From NCBI GenBank assembly GCA_036940085.1, contig JALLBK010000352.1, positions 1 to 19,059 on the forward strand: a stretch of 19,059 nucleotides of DNA. The letters run 5' to 3'. This document shows, piece after piece, positions 1 through 10,900 of this stretch (positions within the stretch are counted from its first letter, which is position 1; every line of letters begins with the position of its first letter). A program made the translations under genes and the position numbers. This stretch comes from Discostella pseudostelligera. Lineage: Eukaryota > Bacillariophyta > Thalassiosirophyceae > Thalassiosirales > Thalassiosiraceae. Below the pieces are notes generated by a model, which did no database searches, had not been told where the DNA came from, and was given only the letters and a program-made list of their open reading frames with translations.

Positions 1-244
1 TCGAGAAAGTCTGGGCGAGAAAACAGTCTAATTTATATTGCACATACAACTATCCTGCTATCTCGCCATTCCAATATAATCCCCGCCTTACCGATGGTCA
101 GTTGTTTGACGATAGAAAGCTAGAAGAATCAAGAATAATGTTGTGGTATGCAGATACTTGATATCTGATATCCTGATAATAATATGGAATTAAGAATTAA
201 CATACAATGCATTACGATTCATTTCAATACTAAGATGAATTAAA

Positions 245-3200
245 TTAAAAGAAGATATCTTCCTCCTCATCTTCGTTCTGCTCAATTGCCCCAAAGTATT
301 CATTCAAATTCACACTCACTTTCGTCGGCTGTTGTTGTTGTCCTTGGATTGAGGAATTGCCCTGCTGCTGCTGCTGTGCCATACTATGGAGCTCCCCCAT
401 GCTCAACACTGGCTTCAATGTTGAGGCGGGAGAAGTTTTAATGCCTCCCGCCATGCTCTTCAAATCCACCACGGAATAGAATCCACTATGGACCGTCTCT
501 CGGGTGGTAACCTTCACCAGACTCTCGAGCAGCTCATGCACATCGTCGACATCATTGACATAATTTGCCGCCGCGCTTGGTTTCTTCCCCACTGTGGAGG
601 TAAAGCATTGCATATGGGTGGAGATGTAATTATCACACGAGGATACATCCACCTGAGCAATTGTGGCGGGCAATGGGGCGAGGGGACTTTCACCCCTCTT
701 GGCATACCGAGCCTCGACGGCCCGGCGGCCAATTTGTCGCATCACTGAGAGCATGGGTTCATCGCAGTGATCGTCGCCAATAACCAATGCAAAATCAACC
801 TTTCCCTTCACTGTAAATTTCGGAAGGTTTTTGATAATGTGCATAGACACCACACCCTTATTCACACCCTTGGGTCGGACCTCCACATATCCACCCTCTT
901 CAACTCCTCCATGTAAAATATCGACCGCAAATCCTCGCAACACATTCGATAGGTGATCTTCCAACTCACGAGATTGGAGATAACCGAATTCTGGATCCGC
1001 ATCACGGTATTGCCATAGTACCTTCATCTCCGTTTCTTCAATGTAACTGCCATGTGTCCTGGAGGTGTACACCTCCATTATAGTAATCGCAATGGATCTC
1101 CATGACCGATCCTGGTTGGGAACAAGTGTTTCCCAATGTCGTTTCCCGCCGACTTTGTACGTTGGCCAAGATACGAACATTCCGTGTTCGGCAGCTAATC
1201 CCAAGTTGGGGATGTGGGATAATGTTTTCGTCAACGAATGGCGTTCTTTGCCGCTCACTACGAATACGAAATTTCTAGAATCAGAACACAGCTCCTTGAG
1301 TGTTGAAATTAAGCGCTCTTTTGGTACGGAAGGTGGACGAGATTTCTTCACAAATTGAAACCGCTGTAGTCCATCCAGCTGCATGAAAAGAGGAAGAAAT
1401 CGATAGATCGCTCAGCATATTTGAACGACGACGGAATAATAATCATCCTGATTGCAAAGACGACTACTTACATTGTCATTGGCAAGAATAGTACCACCAT
1501 AATCAAGAAGTATGAGTCTCGACTTTGCATTCCGATAAGCCCGTGCAACTGAATTGGCATCAAGTGAATTGAATCCACTATCCATACCCAAAAGTCGAAA
1601 TCCTAGTCCAAGACCTGCCCCTGCATATCGGCCAGCGTCTTCATTCTTCTGCACGCCCTTCAAATCAAGCATGACGGCCAATGCCCATCGTTGCGTCGTG
1701 ACCCTTGTCACAAACTCCGATGCAATACTCACACGACGCATCCGTTCATCCTCGGACATGGTCAAGGCTTGATAGAAAGCTGTGGCAATTTCGGATATCT
1801 TCCACGGGTTGACATGAAGTGCCCCACGCATGACACGAGTGCAGCTTGAGAACTCGGACAGGATGCACAATCCTCGTTTCCTTCCATCATTGCCTTGCTC
1901 TTTCAGCGCATCGAGATGAGCAATGGTGAACTCCTAAATATATGTACAAGCATTAGGGGGTCAATGGAGTTCACAGAAACATGGGGGTGTTTGATTCAGA
2001 GAAGCAAAGAACGATACGTCAAAGACTTACAAGAGGGATGAGATTGAGTCCATCACGAATAGTCGTAACCATAACAACATCTGCTGCTTTCAACAATGCC
2101 ATTCGTTGCTGCAAACGCATTTCCGACTCGGCACACTCCTGAAACTGCACCGTATTCGGCCATCGATCATTAATATTGGTGACCATGGAGAGAACCTCAT
2201 TCCGTGTCTTGGTGTAATCGTCTCCTCGCTCGAAGGCCGAAATGCCCACCTGCACCAAAACAATTTTCCCCGCCCACTCCGGACAGCGCTGCAAGAAGCG
2301 CTCCAATGCAATTAACTTTAATGGGATGCCCTTGAGTGATTCCATCCGATCAATGGCCGCGAATATCACCTTACCACCAAATTGACTCCGAATCGAATTC
2401 ACTCGATCAATGGTACTACGATGACTCAATACTTGATTCAACACGGGTGGTTCCACACCGGCATGGATGCTGGTGACGGAGACATGCCGGCCATTCGTAT
2501 CAATGGCCAAATTATGCCCCCCGGAGGAATCGGGGAACATGCCATAATTCAAACCAAGAAGACGTCGACAACAGGTTAAGAAATGTCGTGCATACTCAAA
2601 GAGATGAAAGCCCACCTGATCGGCATTGAGCATACCCCGGAGCAAATCCTCACGACACCACAAGGTACGAAAAATCTCCGAACTGGGGAAGGGAGTGTGG
2701 AAGAAGATGCCAATCTTGGCCATGGAGATCCGTCGGGTCAAGAATGATGGTAATATCATCAAATGGAAGCCATGGATCCAAATCAAATCCCCCTCATTGA
2801 AGCATTGGATAATCACATCGGTGAAGTATCTGTTGACGGCGGTGAATGCCGCCCATAATTCTCCCTCTCTGCCTCCATCGCCATGAATGGGACCTTGTGA
2901 TATATCATCCATACTGTATTCGGCGTAGGTGGAGTCGTATGGTTCCTCATGGACCGATGCTGGATGCTCCTGTTGTTGCTGTTGCTTCTTCTTCGAATCG
3001 GGACTATGGCTTCCACCTGAGGAATTCACGGCAGTGGGGCTAGAATAGACGGATGCGACGTTGTGGAGGATTGGCCAGAGTACTCCTTTGCAGAATCCAT
3101 TGTACCTACAAGATGAGACAACGGAGGGGGAACAATGTGTTATTAGCCAAGTGAAAAAGACGAATGAGAGAGCAAACAAAGCCCCCATTCCCCCCACCCC

Positions 3201-4839
3201 TCCGGAGATGGACAATCAATCATTCCACCAAACAATTTAGTACTTACATTTCCCCAAACAAATTCGTAGGAACCCACACCGGAACACAATTAAATGGCCG
3301 TAATGCCGCCTCAACCTTTTGTCGCTCCTCCACCGGCACACCTCCCTCATGCGCACTGGCGCCCCCACCAACATTGCCATGCCACCCTCTCCACTTGACC
3401 GTACCGACGCGTGTGACACGTAAATGAGTTTGCATACTTAATAATGCCTCATAATCCCAATCGGCACTCCATTCACCATGATCGGAGCGGGTGACGTGGA
3501 CTGGCAAGAAGGCACTAACGACTATAAGACCATCGGAGGAGGATAAGGTTACGGCAGGTTGTTTGGGAACGGGTGGTTGACTGGAAACATCGTATCGATG
3601 ACGAGAGCTCGATGAGGATGGAGATGATGTTTGGGGAGCAAATCCGACACGTTTCTTTCCACCCCCTCCCACTCCTCCAGTAGCACCAGCAGTTCCAGCG
3701 GCGGTAGCATCATTCATACCGCTCATGGAACCAATCCTACCACTACTACCACCCCCCAATCCACCACCACCACCTCCACCGCCCCCGCTCGCTCCGTACA
3801 AGCTAGCAGTACTACTACTCGCACTATTCTTTCGTGCCAACGACCCAATGGACGAATAGGCCGGACGGACTTTTATATGATCGATATCCGGTGGACCTGT
3901 AGTAATCCCCAGTAAATCATTTATGGTGTACAGTTCCGAGGGGTGGAGTAATCGTAGGGGAAGTTGATGCACTAGCCTCTGCTGCTCCTGCTGTTGATGT
4001 TGCTGGGGTTGTTGCGCTTGATGATGGTGATATTCGTCATCTTCCAAAATGTCCTGTGAATCCAAACCATTTTCATAACGATGAAATGTTTCCCCGCGAT
4101 AGATGGCGTAGGTGTATCGATAATAGTTGTGTAGATCATCTTCTTGTTCACCACCCTGAGATTGTTGTTGTTGTGGTTGGTAAATCAACTTCTTGCTGAC
4201 AACACTACCGCTACTACTACTTGGTTCTGGTAAGGAAATAGAAAGGGGGGAGCGGGTAGTATACCATGGATAGGATTTGGCAGTGGTGAATAGTGGAATC
4301 TATCGAGAATCGAGAGGTAAAAAATTGAGGGGAAGAGATCATGTGAGAAAACAAGATGTGCAAATTTATAATTGATTGAGTTAGAGTCCAAATAGAACCC
4401 AACCATAATAACGAAGAAATGGGAGAGTTATCAAGACTTGGCTTCGATGACTCACCTTATGATGATGATGTTCCCCCAAAGAATTCGCAGCAGCCGCCGA
4501 CGCCGATGCCGCCGCAATGGGTATCAAAAATAAATCTTCGCCATAGCCCAATTTTTCAGCGCGGACGCGAAAGGTCACTTGGGCAAAATAATGGTGACGT
4601 GACGATGATGTTGCGTTTGCAGATGTTGTTGTAGCTGCAGCATTGGAAGCGGCGGCGGCGGCGCCCTGCTGCTGCTGCGGCTCGTCATTCGTCGTCTCCA
4701 TCATTTCAGATTTTTTGCTAGAGTAGGTAGAGACTGTTGTTGTTGTCGCTGCTGCTATCGCTATGATGCCGTTGGTTTGATCTAATGGGAGAGCTAGATA
4801 GATACGGTGCTGTATATCAACGTGGTCGGCTATTGGCAT
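245..4839 (-). CDS. CBM20-like / trehalose-6-phosphate synthase / trehalose-phosphatase fusion, five exons, 1368 aa
   Basis: Exons (minus): 4839-4456, 4299-3248, 3105-2031, 1933-1472, 1378-245; all introns are GT-AG and the joined frame is open. The first ATG directly follows an in-frame TGA. Residues about 84-206 resemble a CBM20 starch-binding domain (VTFRVRAEKLGYGEDL, then YPWYTT, then YRYTYAI), interrupted by Ala/His/Gln runs. About 365-900 is a GT20 synthase domain: Y480, W489, R732, K737, D830 and E838 match OtsA Y76, W85, R262, K267, D361 and E369. However the usual HDYHL is HGFHL (G591). About 975-1290 is a HAD phosphatase domain with VSGKERHSL, RPKGVNKG and GDDHCDE, but motif I reads DYGGT (981-985) instead of DxDGT. 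It resembles plant class II TPS proteins, which are about 860 aa and mostly regulatory. The family makes trehalose-6-phosphate from UDP-glucose and glucose-6-phosphate and dephosphorylates it; both activities are doubtful here. Cytosolic location is inferred from the lack of a signal peptide. Confidence 0.9.
1379..1471 (-). other. Intron 4 of the TPS/TPP fusion gene
   Basis: 93 bp, phase 0. The donor is AAT|GTAAGT and the acceptor is CATGCAG|CTGG, preceded by a pyrimidine tract. It lies just after phosphatase motif I. Confidence 0.85.
1934..2030 (-). other. Intron 3 of the TPS/TPP fusion gene
   Basis: 97 bp, phase 0. The donor is CTT|GTAAGT and the acceptor is TTTAG|GAGTTC. Splicing rebuilds RDGLNLIPL-EFTIAHL, the conserved Asp...Glu pair (D830, E838) of the synthase nucleotide-sugar site. 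Confidence 0.88.
3106..3247 (-). other. Intron 2 of the TPS/TPP fusion gene
   Basis: 142 bp, phase 2 (AT|G codes Met479). The donor is AAT|GTAAGT and the acceptor is TTGTAG|GTAC. Splicing joins NLFGEM to YNGFCKGVLWP, restoring a conserved TPS block. Retention would read ATG TAA and stop at once. Confidence 0.88.
4300..4455 (-). other. Intron 1 of the TPS/TPP fusion gene
   Basis: 156 bp, phase 0. The donor is AAG|GTGAGT and the acceptor is CGATAG|ATTCC. It interrupts the CBM20-like domain. The frame of exon 2 agrees exactly with the downstream coding frame (111 bases to the next in-frame codon tested). Confidence 0.8.
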
Positions 4840-5308
4840 TCACTGTGTTGTTCGTTGGGTCTCCGGGCCGGCAGTGAGGGTTCGTGTTGCTGCTACGGCG
4901 GGCAGGATGCCATGGTCGTCATCGCAATCGCCATCTTCACATGCAGTGAAGCCACGGTGAAGCATGCTTGCTGCCTGCGTGACGTCACGAAGAAAAGCAG
5001 TGTCGTCCGTCGTCGGAGACAGACAGACGAAAGTCAGAGGAGCGACGCCAGACAGATGGGCCACGTGGAGGAAGAGATTTGGCGTCGTTTGGACTCTCTC
5101 TGACACGTCGTGGAAACAGCATCAGACTCAGTTGGAATAACTTCAATGCCACGTGGATCATCAGATTTGGCGACACTGCGAATCACCCTGACACGTGGCA
5201 TATCTTCGCCGCAGCACCTCCTTCCGAGGCACCAATCCATCGCCGACCATGGTTGCCCGCCGGCCAGCGACGCAATGGATTTGGCATCGATGAACAAAAT
5301 AATTATTG
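4840..5308. promoter_or_regulatory. Divergent promoter region between the TPS/TPP gene and the CDK gene
   Basis: The 469 bp between two divergent start codons hold several ACGT-core elements. TGACGTCA (4980-4987) is a perfect CRE-type palindrome, and CCACGTGG occurs at 5061-5068 and 5149-5156. TGACACGTGGCA lies at 5189-5200, and a partial GACACGTCG at about 5102. ACGT-core elements of the CRE type mediate CO2/cAMP responses in Phaeodactylum, and CACGTG boxes bind bZIP or bHLH factors in many eukaryotes; a role here is inferred. A GTCGTCC-rich stretch lies at 5002-5016. No convincing conserved coding region is seen in it. Confidence 0.5.
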
Positions 5309-7310
5309 ATGGACGCCGCTACCGCCGCCAACAAACGAATGACGAGAACGATGGATCGGCAATCACAGCCACCACCACCGCTCGCAGCTAGCGAATATCC
5401 CACCTCGCTATCACTCGAGGATGCCTCGACGAGTGTCGTCGTCGTCTCGCCAGACTCGTCGTCGACATCGGCATCGATGGGCAATGCAGTGACATCGGGG
5501 CAGCCAACAACATCATCAACATCGAGCAGCAGCATAACATCCATCCAATCTGCACTACGACATAACTCCCTACATCGACACACACTCTCCACCCGTACCA
5601 TCGCTCACTATATTCGAATGGAACAGATTGGTGAGGGGACGTACGGGCAGGTGTATCGGGCGATGCAATGTCTGCCCCCAGCTGCTACGGCTACAACCAC
5701 CACCACCACTGCTGCTACTCCATCAACAATGCAATCGCCACCACTTCCACCACCAGCACAACCCAAAATAGTCGCCCTTAAAAAAATACGTCTCCATCAT
5801 CCCTCTCACATGGGCATACCACCAACCGTATTGCGTGAAATCAAAATCCTAAAGGCATTACAACACAAAAATCTCGTCAAAATGTATGAAGTCATTAGCT
5901 CGAAAGGTGTCGAAACCTATGATTGGGAAGATGAACGTGAAGATGAAAAACGCAAATTACAAAAAATGGAAGAGATTGAGATGATGATGATGATGGGGGA
6001 TGGTGGTGCCGGAGAGATGGGGGAAGGAGGGATGGGATTGGGAGAAGAGGGAGGGGGATCCATGCCACCACCACCCTCGAAATATGATGATGACATGGAT
6101 GACACTGAGAAACACTCTACCAAACGAAAAGATAAAAAGATCAGTGGCAGTACCAGCAGCATCGTCGCCCACAAACCAACTTCTACCAACAAAAAACCAA
6201 AACGTGATCCATTGACCGCCTTCGAACAACTACGTGAATCCTACAAGGGCAATCTCTTCCTAGTCCTTGAATACATCTCCCACGATCTTACCGGCCTCCT
6301 CGACATGGCAGTTAAATTTACCGAAGTACAAATTAAATCCATCACGCGTCAACTATTGGAAGTATTGGAATTTATGCATTGTCGGAATTATGTCCATAGA
6401 GATTTAAAGACGAGTAATGTATTAATTACGGATAGGTTTGAAGTGAAGTTGGCTGATTTTGGTTTGGCAAGGAGTTTGGATAGTGTTAGTTTCCTTGGAC
6501 GGATGGGTGGAGGAGGTGGTAATAATGAGTAAGTCGATATCAACTCTTCTAACCTCTTTTGTTAGCTTGGTCTGCTGCACTCACTCTCGCAAAAAACTCT
6601 CGCTCGTTTTTTTCTATCTCTGCATGGATAGCTACAACACCAACGAAGGAGAATATACCAACAAGGTCATCACCCTCTGGTACCGCCCTCCGGAACTCCT
6701 CCTCGGTGAAACCAAATACGGATGCTCCGTCGACATTTGGTCCGCCGGATGCATCTTTGCTGAAATTATACTAGGTCGACCAATCTTTACTGGCAAGACG
6801 GATATGGATCAATTGAAACAAATTTTTGATTTAGTTGGTACGCCAAACTCCCGTTCCTGGGAGGGATATACGGAGTTAAAGTTAATCCGAACTGGTGAGG
6901 TATGTATTGACAAGGAGAAACCGTCGAGATTGCGTGATAAGTATGGTGGACCAAATGGTAAGATCCAACCGGTCACGGCGGTGAGCTTGTTGGAAAAATT
7001 ATTGGAATTGGATCCGAAAAAGAGAGTGAGTGCAAGTCGAGCATTGCATCATCGGTATTTTCAGACGGAACCGTTGGCACCGAAGGATCCATCGGAGTTG
7101 GGTACTATATCCCTTGGGAGTGGTGGTGGGAGTGGAGGAGATGGTTCATCGGGATATCATGAATTTCAGACCAAGAAACGTAGGAGAGAAGCCAAGGTTG
7201 TGGCACGGGCGGCGGGAGAGGAATCCAAAAGTCGCGGTGAGTCGGTGGAGAAGCAGAAGGAGGCATTTGATCGAGCGTATCGAGATCATTTGAAGAAGGG
7301 AGGGCAATAG
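5309..7310 (+). CDS. Cyclin-dependent kinase, CDK9/CDK12 (plant CDKC)-like, two exons, 632 aa
   Basis: Exons 5309-6528 and 6632-7310. I chose ATG 5309; the codon just upstream is TTG. After a Ser/Thr/Pro-rich N-terminus (1-100) the kinase domain has the Gly loop GEGTYGQV (108-115), Lys158 in VALKK, a PPTVLRE helix with Glu177 (the PITALRE/PSTAIRE counterpart), HRD 363-365 and DFG 383-385. The activation segment YTNKVITLWYRPPE has Thr416 at the position of CDK9 Thr186. EYISHDLTGLL and this segment place it with the transcriptional CDKs that phosphorylate the RNA polymerase II CTD with a cyclin T/K partner; that role is inferred. Two insertions are odd: about 30 residues (Thr/Pro) between the Gly loop and Lys158, and about 110 acidic, Met- and Gly-rich residues (200-312) before the hinge. 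The C-terminus is basic (KKRRREAK), consistent with nuclear localisation. Confidence 0.92.
6529..6631 (+). other. Intron of the CDK gene, inside the activation segment
   Basis: 103 bp, phase 2. The donor is AATGA|GTAAGT and the acceptor is GGATAG|CTAC, with a T-rich tract and a CTAAC branch-like motif at about 6549. Splicing gives GA+C = Asp407 and joins the DFG segment to YTNKVITLWYRPPE. Retention gives GAG TAA, ending the protein before the C-lobe. Confidence 0.9.
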
Positions 7311-7904
7311 AACACCTCATAGGCGTCGATGCCACTCTCGCTCTAGAGCATCCTTATCTTCTTCATTCAATACTGCCATTGCCTACTAAATGTTATCTTC
7401 CATACAGAGTCGATATTGATATGTCTCTTCGATGATTGATCTCTCTCTCGGTCGCTCTCGATGTTGTTGTTGTTGTTGCTTTTGTCTCTCAATGTGGTGG
7501 ATGGCGCGCCGTCTCGAAAATGGCGGGAAGTCATTCAATCCTATTGAATTCCTACGTCCCTTCTACCTTCTCACCTTCTCCCGCCACATCTCGCACAGAT
7601 ATCGCTCAATTTGAGAATAACTTGCCACCACTCTTTCTGACACACTTTCTCCCGCCATAAAAGATCCAACTCCAACAACTGCTAGCTTCCAAAGATCGCA
7701 GCAGCAGCAGCAGCAGCATCCAGCCAGAGCCAGCATCTGCCACCCATCCATTTTTTGTGGGCATCATTGCATTGCCGGCCACTACTTGATGCCATTGCCG
7801 ATCCCATTCGGGTGGCATCTCTACCAAACCCTCCCACATCCAACGCACGCTCATCATAATAATATATCAACCCTCCTTCCATAATTATTTAGGAGTATCT
7901 CGAC
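7311..7904. promoter_or_regulatory. Intergenic region: CDK 3' flank and promoter/5' UTR of the large repeat protein
   Basis: 594 bp without a supported gene. It has three copies of a GGCGGGA/TCCCGCC core: AAAATGGCGGGAAG (7517-7530, forward), TTCTCCCGCCA (7576-7586, reverse) and TTTCTCCCGCCA (7646-7657, reverse). These resemble E2F/DP binding sites (TTTSSCGC family). A GGCGCGCC palindrome is at 7503-7510. Closer to the start codon is a (GCA)7 tract, probably in the 5' UTR. Function is inferred from motif resemblance only. Confidence 0.4.
7698..7718 (+). repeat. (GCA)7 microsatellite upstream of the large repeat protein
   Basis: Seven perfect GCA units about 190 bp before the ATG at 7905, likely within the 5' UTR. 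A likely length-polymorphic locus. Confidence 0.85.
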
Positions 7905-10900
7905 ATGGTGGCAGGATTTGGCTCTCGCCTACGCGAGAAGATTGAATCCACCCGCCCCGCACCTCAATGGGGCCCTGGTGGGGGTGGGGGTGGTACATCC
8001 CTGTCATCGTCGGGCCATCATGGCACAAGTGCTGCCAATATTCGGGGATTGACACGTCTTGGCGGTAGTACTGCCAGCAGTGCTGCCTCTGGTGGGAAGG
8101 CTGCTCCTGGGGGTGCTGGAGCTGCCGGTGGCGGTGCAGCTGGGGGTACTGCTGGCAGAATTGCTAGTGCTGGTACTACTGCTAGATTTGCTTCCGGTGC
8201 TGCAACAGCTGGCAGTAGTGTCAGTAGTCGAGCGGGTACTACTACTGGGAATGTAGTGACCCCCCCTCCTTCGGGGGGATTACTTAGTGGACGCATTGGC
8301 ACTACTGGGGGGAGTGCTGTTGCAACTAGTGCCGGTAGTGGAGAGAATTCGGCTGCTACTGCTAATACTTCTTCTAGTACCTCTACGAGTGGTGCTGGCG
8401 GAACGAAACGTGCCGATGGATCCTCCTCCCAGCAGCCAGAACACACTATATCATCCTCTACTGCCAGCACTGCTGCCACTGCTACTTCAACTTCGCTAGG
8501 AAATCTTTCCAACTCTTCAACTGTTACTGGAACCAGAGGTATTGGAACTGGAACTGGTGGAGGCCCAACCAAATTATCCACGACAATGCCAGCATTGGGA
8601 GGATCCAAAATTGTTCCAGGATGGGGTGCCGGACTACTTTCATCTTCCACCTCCACTTCCACTACTACTAATCTTCATGCACCCTCGGGACATTTGGTGG
8701 GTTTGCAAACCGCCTCAGGTGGTGCACCATCCACATTCGCCAATACTACTACTCCACGCTCTAACTCTTCGACAAGCAGACGTCGTCGATGGGGTGATTA
8801 TGATGAAGAAGAAGAGGATAGTGACGAATTTCCAAATTTGGCCTCATCGTTGGAGGGTGCGAATAAGAAGAAGGTACAATTGCAGCAGGATGTTTCCACT
8901 GCATCTGTTTCTGCAACGACTAGTGCTGCTGCTGCAACGAGTAATTACCGAGAGAATTTTATTGGATCATCGCAGAATAGTGGTAGCAGTCGCTGGCAGC
9001 ATGCCAATGTTGGGGTTGGTGGTGGAATAGGAGATATTGGTTCGTCGCAGAGTAGTGGTAGTCGATGGCAGCATGGCCATGTTGGGGTTGGTGGTGGTGG
9101 GAATGCTCCTTATCGACCATCCTCCGGAGGAGGTGGTGGTGGTGGAATAGGGGATAGTGGACGATTTTATACTGGAGAGTATGATAGACACGACAGTTGG
9201 AGGAACAATGATAGTCGAACTGCCTCTTCTTCGGCAGGAGGATTCCATTATTCGTCTTCTCGTGACAACACCACACCTACGAATAGGGCATCTGGGAACA
9301 TTTACGGTGGTGGGCATTATTCCGATCGGGGTGGTGGTGGTGGTGGTGGAGGCGGCGGATTCTCCTCTTCTTCCTATTACGATAATGGACATTATCGGGA
9401 ACCTCGCGATAACAATCGTGATAGTTGGAGCAAATCGCGTGTACATAATTGGAGATCATCGTCATCGAGCGAGTATGATGACACCAAGCATTCGAGTAGT
9501 AATTGGAGGTCTGGATCGTCGTCATTGCAAAACGATGAGAGTACTACTGGCAACAGAGACGGTAGTAATTCACTCTGGAGTTTCAATCAACGCGAACATT
9601 TGCATTTCAGTGGGAGTAGCGGTACACGCCGCAGTAGCACCGAAGAAGGAGGGGGAGGACGATTTGATAGAGATGGTGAGAGAGGAGGAAATAATCACAG
9701 TTTCTTTTCTTCGTCTCAAGGCAACAAGGCATCGGACGTGGCAGTTGAACGAGAGAACGGAACAATCAGTAGCGGTGCTGCGGCAAGTTTATCAGCCATG
9801 GTTGACCGCTCTAATCAGCTTGGTCCTGCCACCAACGCCGCCACGACCACCACAACCCTACGTGATGAGGCTTTATCAACTCGTCGGCCTCAAGTTGCCT
9901 CTGATCCGTCGTCGATAGTTCGACAATCCACTACTCCAATGGTGCTCCTTCGCAGTAGCTACGGCAACAACAGTGGATCACAAACTCCAACAGAACTACC
10001 TTCCAAGTTTACCGAGGCTACGAATACTCGCTCGGTGGATGGTGCAAGTGAGGTCAATCACGGTGTTCCATCTACCGAGCTTGGTAATTTAGAGAGCTAT
10101 CCTCCTCTTCGTGGTGGCTCTTCTCAGCCTCCGAATGCTTGGGGATCTTTAGCTGCTACGACAACATTAGCTCCAGATAACAGGTCTTTGGATTTATTGC
10201 AGGAAAAAAGTAAGGAGGTTCCCGCGGAATCAAGTGTGGCCACCATTGCACGCATTACTCCATCGTCGACGCAGACTACCCCCAAAGATACAGAACAGGA
10301 CAAGGTGGAACTGGCGAAGGAGCAACAACTAAACATTTTACGCCAGGTAGCTGAACGCAGAGCCGCGGCGGCAAAATCTTCAAACAAAAGTGAGGTGAAG
10401 GAAAAGAAGAGGCGAATTGAATTGGAGAAGAAGCCGTCGTCCGTCGAGAATGGTGAGGTAAAAGATGATATCAAACGGACGGAGTCGACTACAACGGAAG
10501 ACCAAATCCCGGTTCGGAAAGGACGGTTTGACATGGATCGGACGGATACCAAAAGTAATCCCAAGTCCGAGTCACTTAAAAAGGGGGTGAAAGCGAAGTC
10601 GAAACCGAAACTCAACCCATGCCGTATAGAGGGCCACGATCACCAGTGGAGTGACTGTCCACAAAATCCAAAATCCGACAAATTTGTCAGAGACAACCCG
10701 TGCCGCATTGAAGGTCATGACCATGATTGGAACGATTGTCCGGATAATCCAAAATCTGACAACTTTAAACCTACTTACAAGAAGGGTAAAAGCAGGGGTC
10801 CGAATGGCGATGCGAAAGATGCACCAGCTGTTTCGGATGGTGCTTCGGAGAAAAAGGGTAATCCGTGCCGCAATGAAGGTCATGATCATGATTGGAACGA

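Noticed and set aside
1..244. Possible gene or regulatory element at the left edge
   Set aside because: AT-rich flank after the TPS stop with no open frame or clear signal; left undescribed apart from this note.
4840..5106. 88-codon minus ORF directly upstream of the TPS ATG
   Set aside because: It ends with TGA immediately before the TPS ATG, lacks recognisable domains and overlaps the promoter elements.
5306..5308. CDK start at 5306
   Set aside because: This codon is TTG; the next codon, ATG 5309, is the normal eukaryotic start.
8018..8662. 214-codon open frame antisense to the large repeat protein
   Set aside because: It is a mirror of Gly/Ser/Thr/Ala low complexity (Pro/Val/Ala-rich), with no domain; antisense openness follows from composition.
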